From JBBQYA01 sp031412335 (GTDB lineage: Bacteria; Bacteroidota; Bacteroidia; Sphingobacteriales; Sphingobacteriaceae), in the NCBI GenBank assembly GCA_031412335.1, contig JANOCT010000012.1:1-64000 (forward strand): a stretch of 64,000 nt of DNA, read 5' to 3'. Below are positions 62,929 through 64,000 of this stretch, in pieces. Below the pieces are notes generated by a model. That model was not told the origin of the DNA. It was given only the letters and a program-made list of their open reading frames with translations, and made no database searches. Position numbers and translations under genes: made by a program. Positions within the stretch are counted from its first letter, which is position 1; the number at the start of each line of letters is the position of its first letter.

Positions 62929-63645
62929 ATGTGTACTGTTAGTTATATTGGTTTTTCTGACCAAATTATTTTCACTTCTAATCGTGACGAACAATTATCA
63001 CGACCCGTGGCAACTCCACCAGAAATTAGTTGTGAAAATGGAATAAAGATTATTTTTCCTCGAGATCCAAAAGCAGGAGGCACTTGGTTTATTGCAAATA
63101 GTGATGCCAAAGTTGCAATTTTATTAAATGGAGCCGAAAAAAAACATACGCCAGAATTCAGCTATAGAAAAAGCCGAGGGTTGATTTTGATGGATATTAT
63201 GAAAGCTGAAAATTCTTTTGATAAGTTTTCTGAAATTAATTTGTTTGAAATCGAACCATTTACCATTGTGCTTTTTGAATTTGGTAAATTATATCAGCTG
63301 CGTTGGAATTCTTCAGAAAAATCAGTTTTACATTTAAATTCAACAAAAAATTATATCTGGTCTTCTTCGACTTTGTATGATCCAAAAGTGATTTTGCAAA
63401 GGGAAAAACTATTTTATAACTTTTTAAAAAATAACACAAGCCCTAAACCAGAAGATGTTAAGAATTTTCATAAAAGCCCTGGGACAGATTCTATGCAAGA
63501 GGGATTTATCATAAACCGAGAAGGCAACTATAAAACGTTTAGCATCACCCAAGTTCAAATTCAAAAAAATGTTTTAAATTTCAATCATTATGATCTTTTG
63601 AATGATACAGCATCATCCCATTCATTGGAATTAACATCAAATTAA
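62929..63645 (+). CDS. NRDE (TANGO2-like) family protein
   Basis: The 238-residue protein begins MCTVSYIGFS with Cys2, followed by IIFTSNRDEQLSRPV, which contains the family's NRDE box. The cysteine after the initiator methionine suggests an N-terminal nucleophile-type hydrolase fold, but activity is unknown. TANGO2 relatives influence lipid or haem handling in eukaryotes. The next gene starts directly at its stop codon. Confidence 0.85.
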   Translation: MCTVSYIGFSDQIIFTSNRDEQLSRPVATPPEISCENGIKIIFPRDPKAGGTWFIANSDAKVAILLNGAEKKHTPEFSYRKSRGLILMDIMKAENSFDKFSEINLFEIEPFTIVLFEFGKLYQLRWNSSEKSVLHLNSTKNYIWSSSTLYDPKVILQREKLFYNFLKNNTSPKPEDVKNFHKSPGTDSMQEGFIINREGNYKTFSITQVQIQKNVLNFNHYDLLNDTASSHSLELTSN

Positions 63646-64000
63646 TTGGAACAAAACATAAAATTATTTTTCCACAAGGTTTTTAATTGGGAGTACTGGC
63701 CATTTCTGATTGTCTATTTTCCTACATTTTTTTTCTGGGCGTATTTTTCAATTAGAGCTAAAAGTTTCTTCTTTTTCAGTCCAAGCAATCCAGGAATTAA
63801 GAACGGAGGTATGGCAATGGAATCTAAAAAGGAAATTTACGATATGTTGCCTTCTGGTATATATCCAAAAACAATTTTAGTGAAACCAGGAGTTGATTTT
63901 GCTAAAATTATTCAACAGATGAAGGAAAATGAGATTAGTTTTCCATGTATAGCCAAACCTGATATGGGTTTAAAAGGTAAAGCTGTTCAAAAGATTAATA
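63646..64000 (+). CDS. ATP-grasp-like membrane-linked protein (3' cut by window)
   Basis: The frame starts at a TTG directly after the NRDE stop codon, since no ATG is available upstream in frame; an ATG at 63811 would cut off the N-terminal part. The 118 visible codons read EQNIKLFFHKVFNWEYWPF, then FFFWAYFSIRAKSFFFFSP and FPCIAKPDMGLKGKAV. The last is a typical ATP-grasp lysine strand. The N-terminal hydrophobic segment suggests membrane attachment. The end lies outside the window. The family name is not known to me with certainty. Confidence 0.6.
   Translation, partial: MEQNIKLFFHKVFNWEYWPFLIVYFPTFFFWAYFSIRAKSFFFFSPSNPGIKNGGMAMESKKEIYDMLPSGIYPKTILVKPGVDFAKIIQQMKENEISFPCIAKPDMGLKGKAVQKIN

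Overview
The window is a low-G+C chromosomal segment from a member of the Bacteroidetes. I estimate about one third G+C by eye. The evidence is four proteins with a C-terminal type IX secretion (Por) sorting domain, sparse Shine-Dalgarno sites, several TAnnTTTG-type -7 promoter boxes, and typical families such as GlmU-like nucleotidyltransferase, DUF2490, type B L31, fused DAHP synthase/chorismate mutase and Mpl. Nothing in it forces a genus call. Most of it is ordinary housekeeping DNA.

Layout. 1-6600: a loosely packed accessory stretch with a broken surface protein ending in an inverted repeat at the window edge, a Crp/Fnr regulator with a barrel protein, lipoproteins, and a secreted N-formylglutamate amidohydrolase-like enzyme. 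6600-7800: a peroxiredoxin/thioredoxin/small protein operon. 8400-11800: a secreted GH16 glucanase, a DUF2490 outer-membrane protein and another T9SS cargo. 11900-12250: a tandem duplication of tRNA-Met in which one copy is dead. 12300-17060: HAD hydrolase, acyl-CoA synthetase and the iscSUA iron-sulfur operon. 17300-30960: methylmalonyl-CoA epimerase, L31, then a long run of glmU-like, tpiA, prmA, a 1458-residue unknown secreted protein, mpl and ftsK, followed by lolA, a small conserved protein and an MBL hydrolase. 31000-38100: tRNA-Leu, a Cys/Met PLP enzyme, four paralogous single-domain response regulators and a 1239-residue REC-7xPAS histidine kinase.

38300-46270 contains DUF192 and DUF2147 proteins and then the most interesting block: a TetR regulator plus esterase facing a five-gene operon of esterase, ATP-grasp ligase, GCS2-type carboxylate-amine ligase, class I glutamine amidotransferase and a second ATP-grasp-like protein. 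This looks like a pathway that makes and trims an unknown amide- or peptide-bonded compound. 46270-51870: shikimate genes aroC, aroA and DAHPS-CM, then ychF and an agmatinase-family gene.

52400-56540: a gene with a possible structured 5' leader, a T9SS subtilisin-like protease and a small lipoprotein. 56800-64000: amino-acid permease, a palindromic repeat with a 14-bp tandem array, an operon of FAH-family enzyme, M23 peptidase and Bcp, then YHS, DoxX-like, DinB, NRDE and a further ATP-grasp-like gene cut by the window end. I saw no CRISPR array, insertion sequence, prophage module or rRNA.
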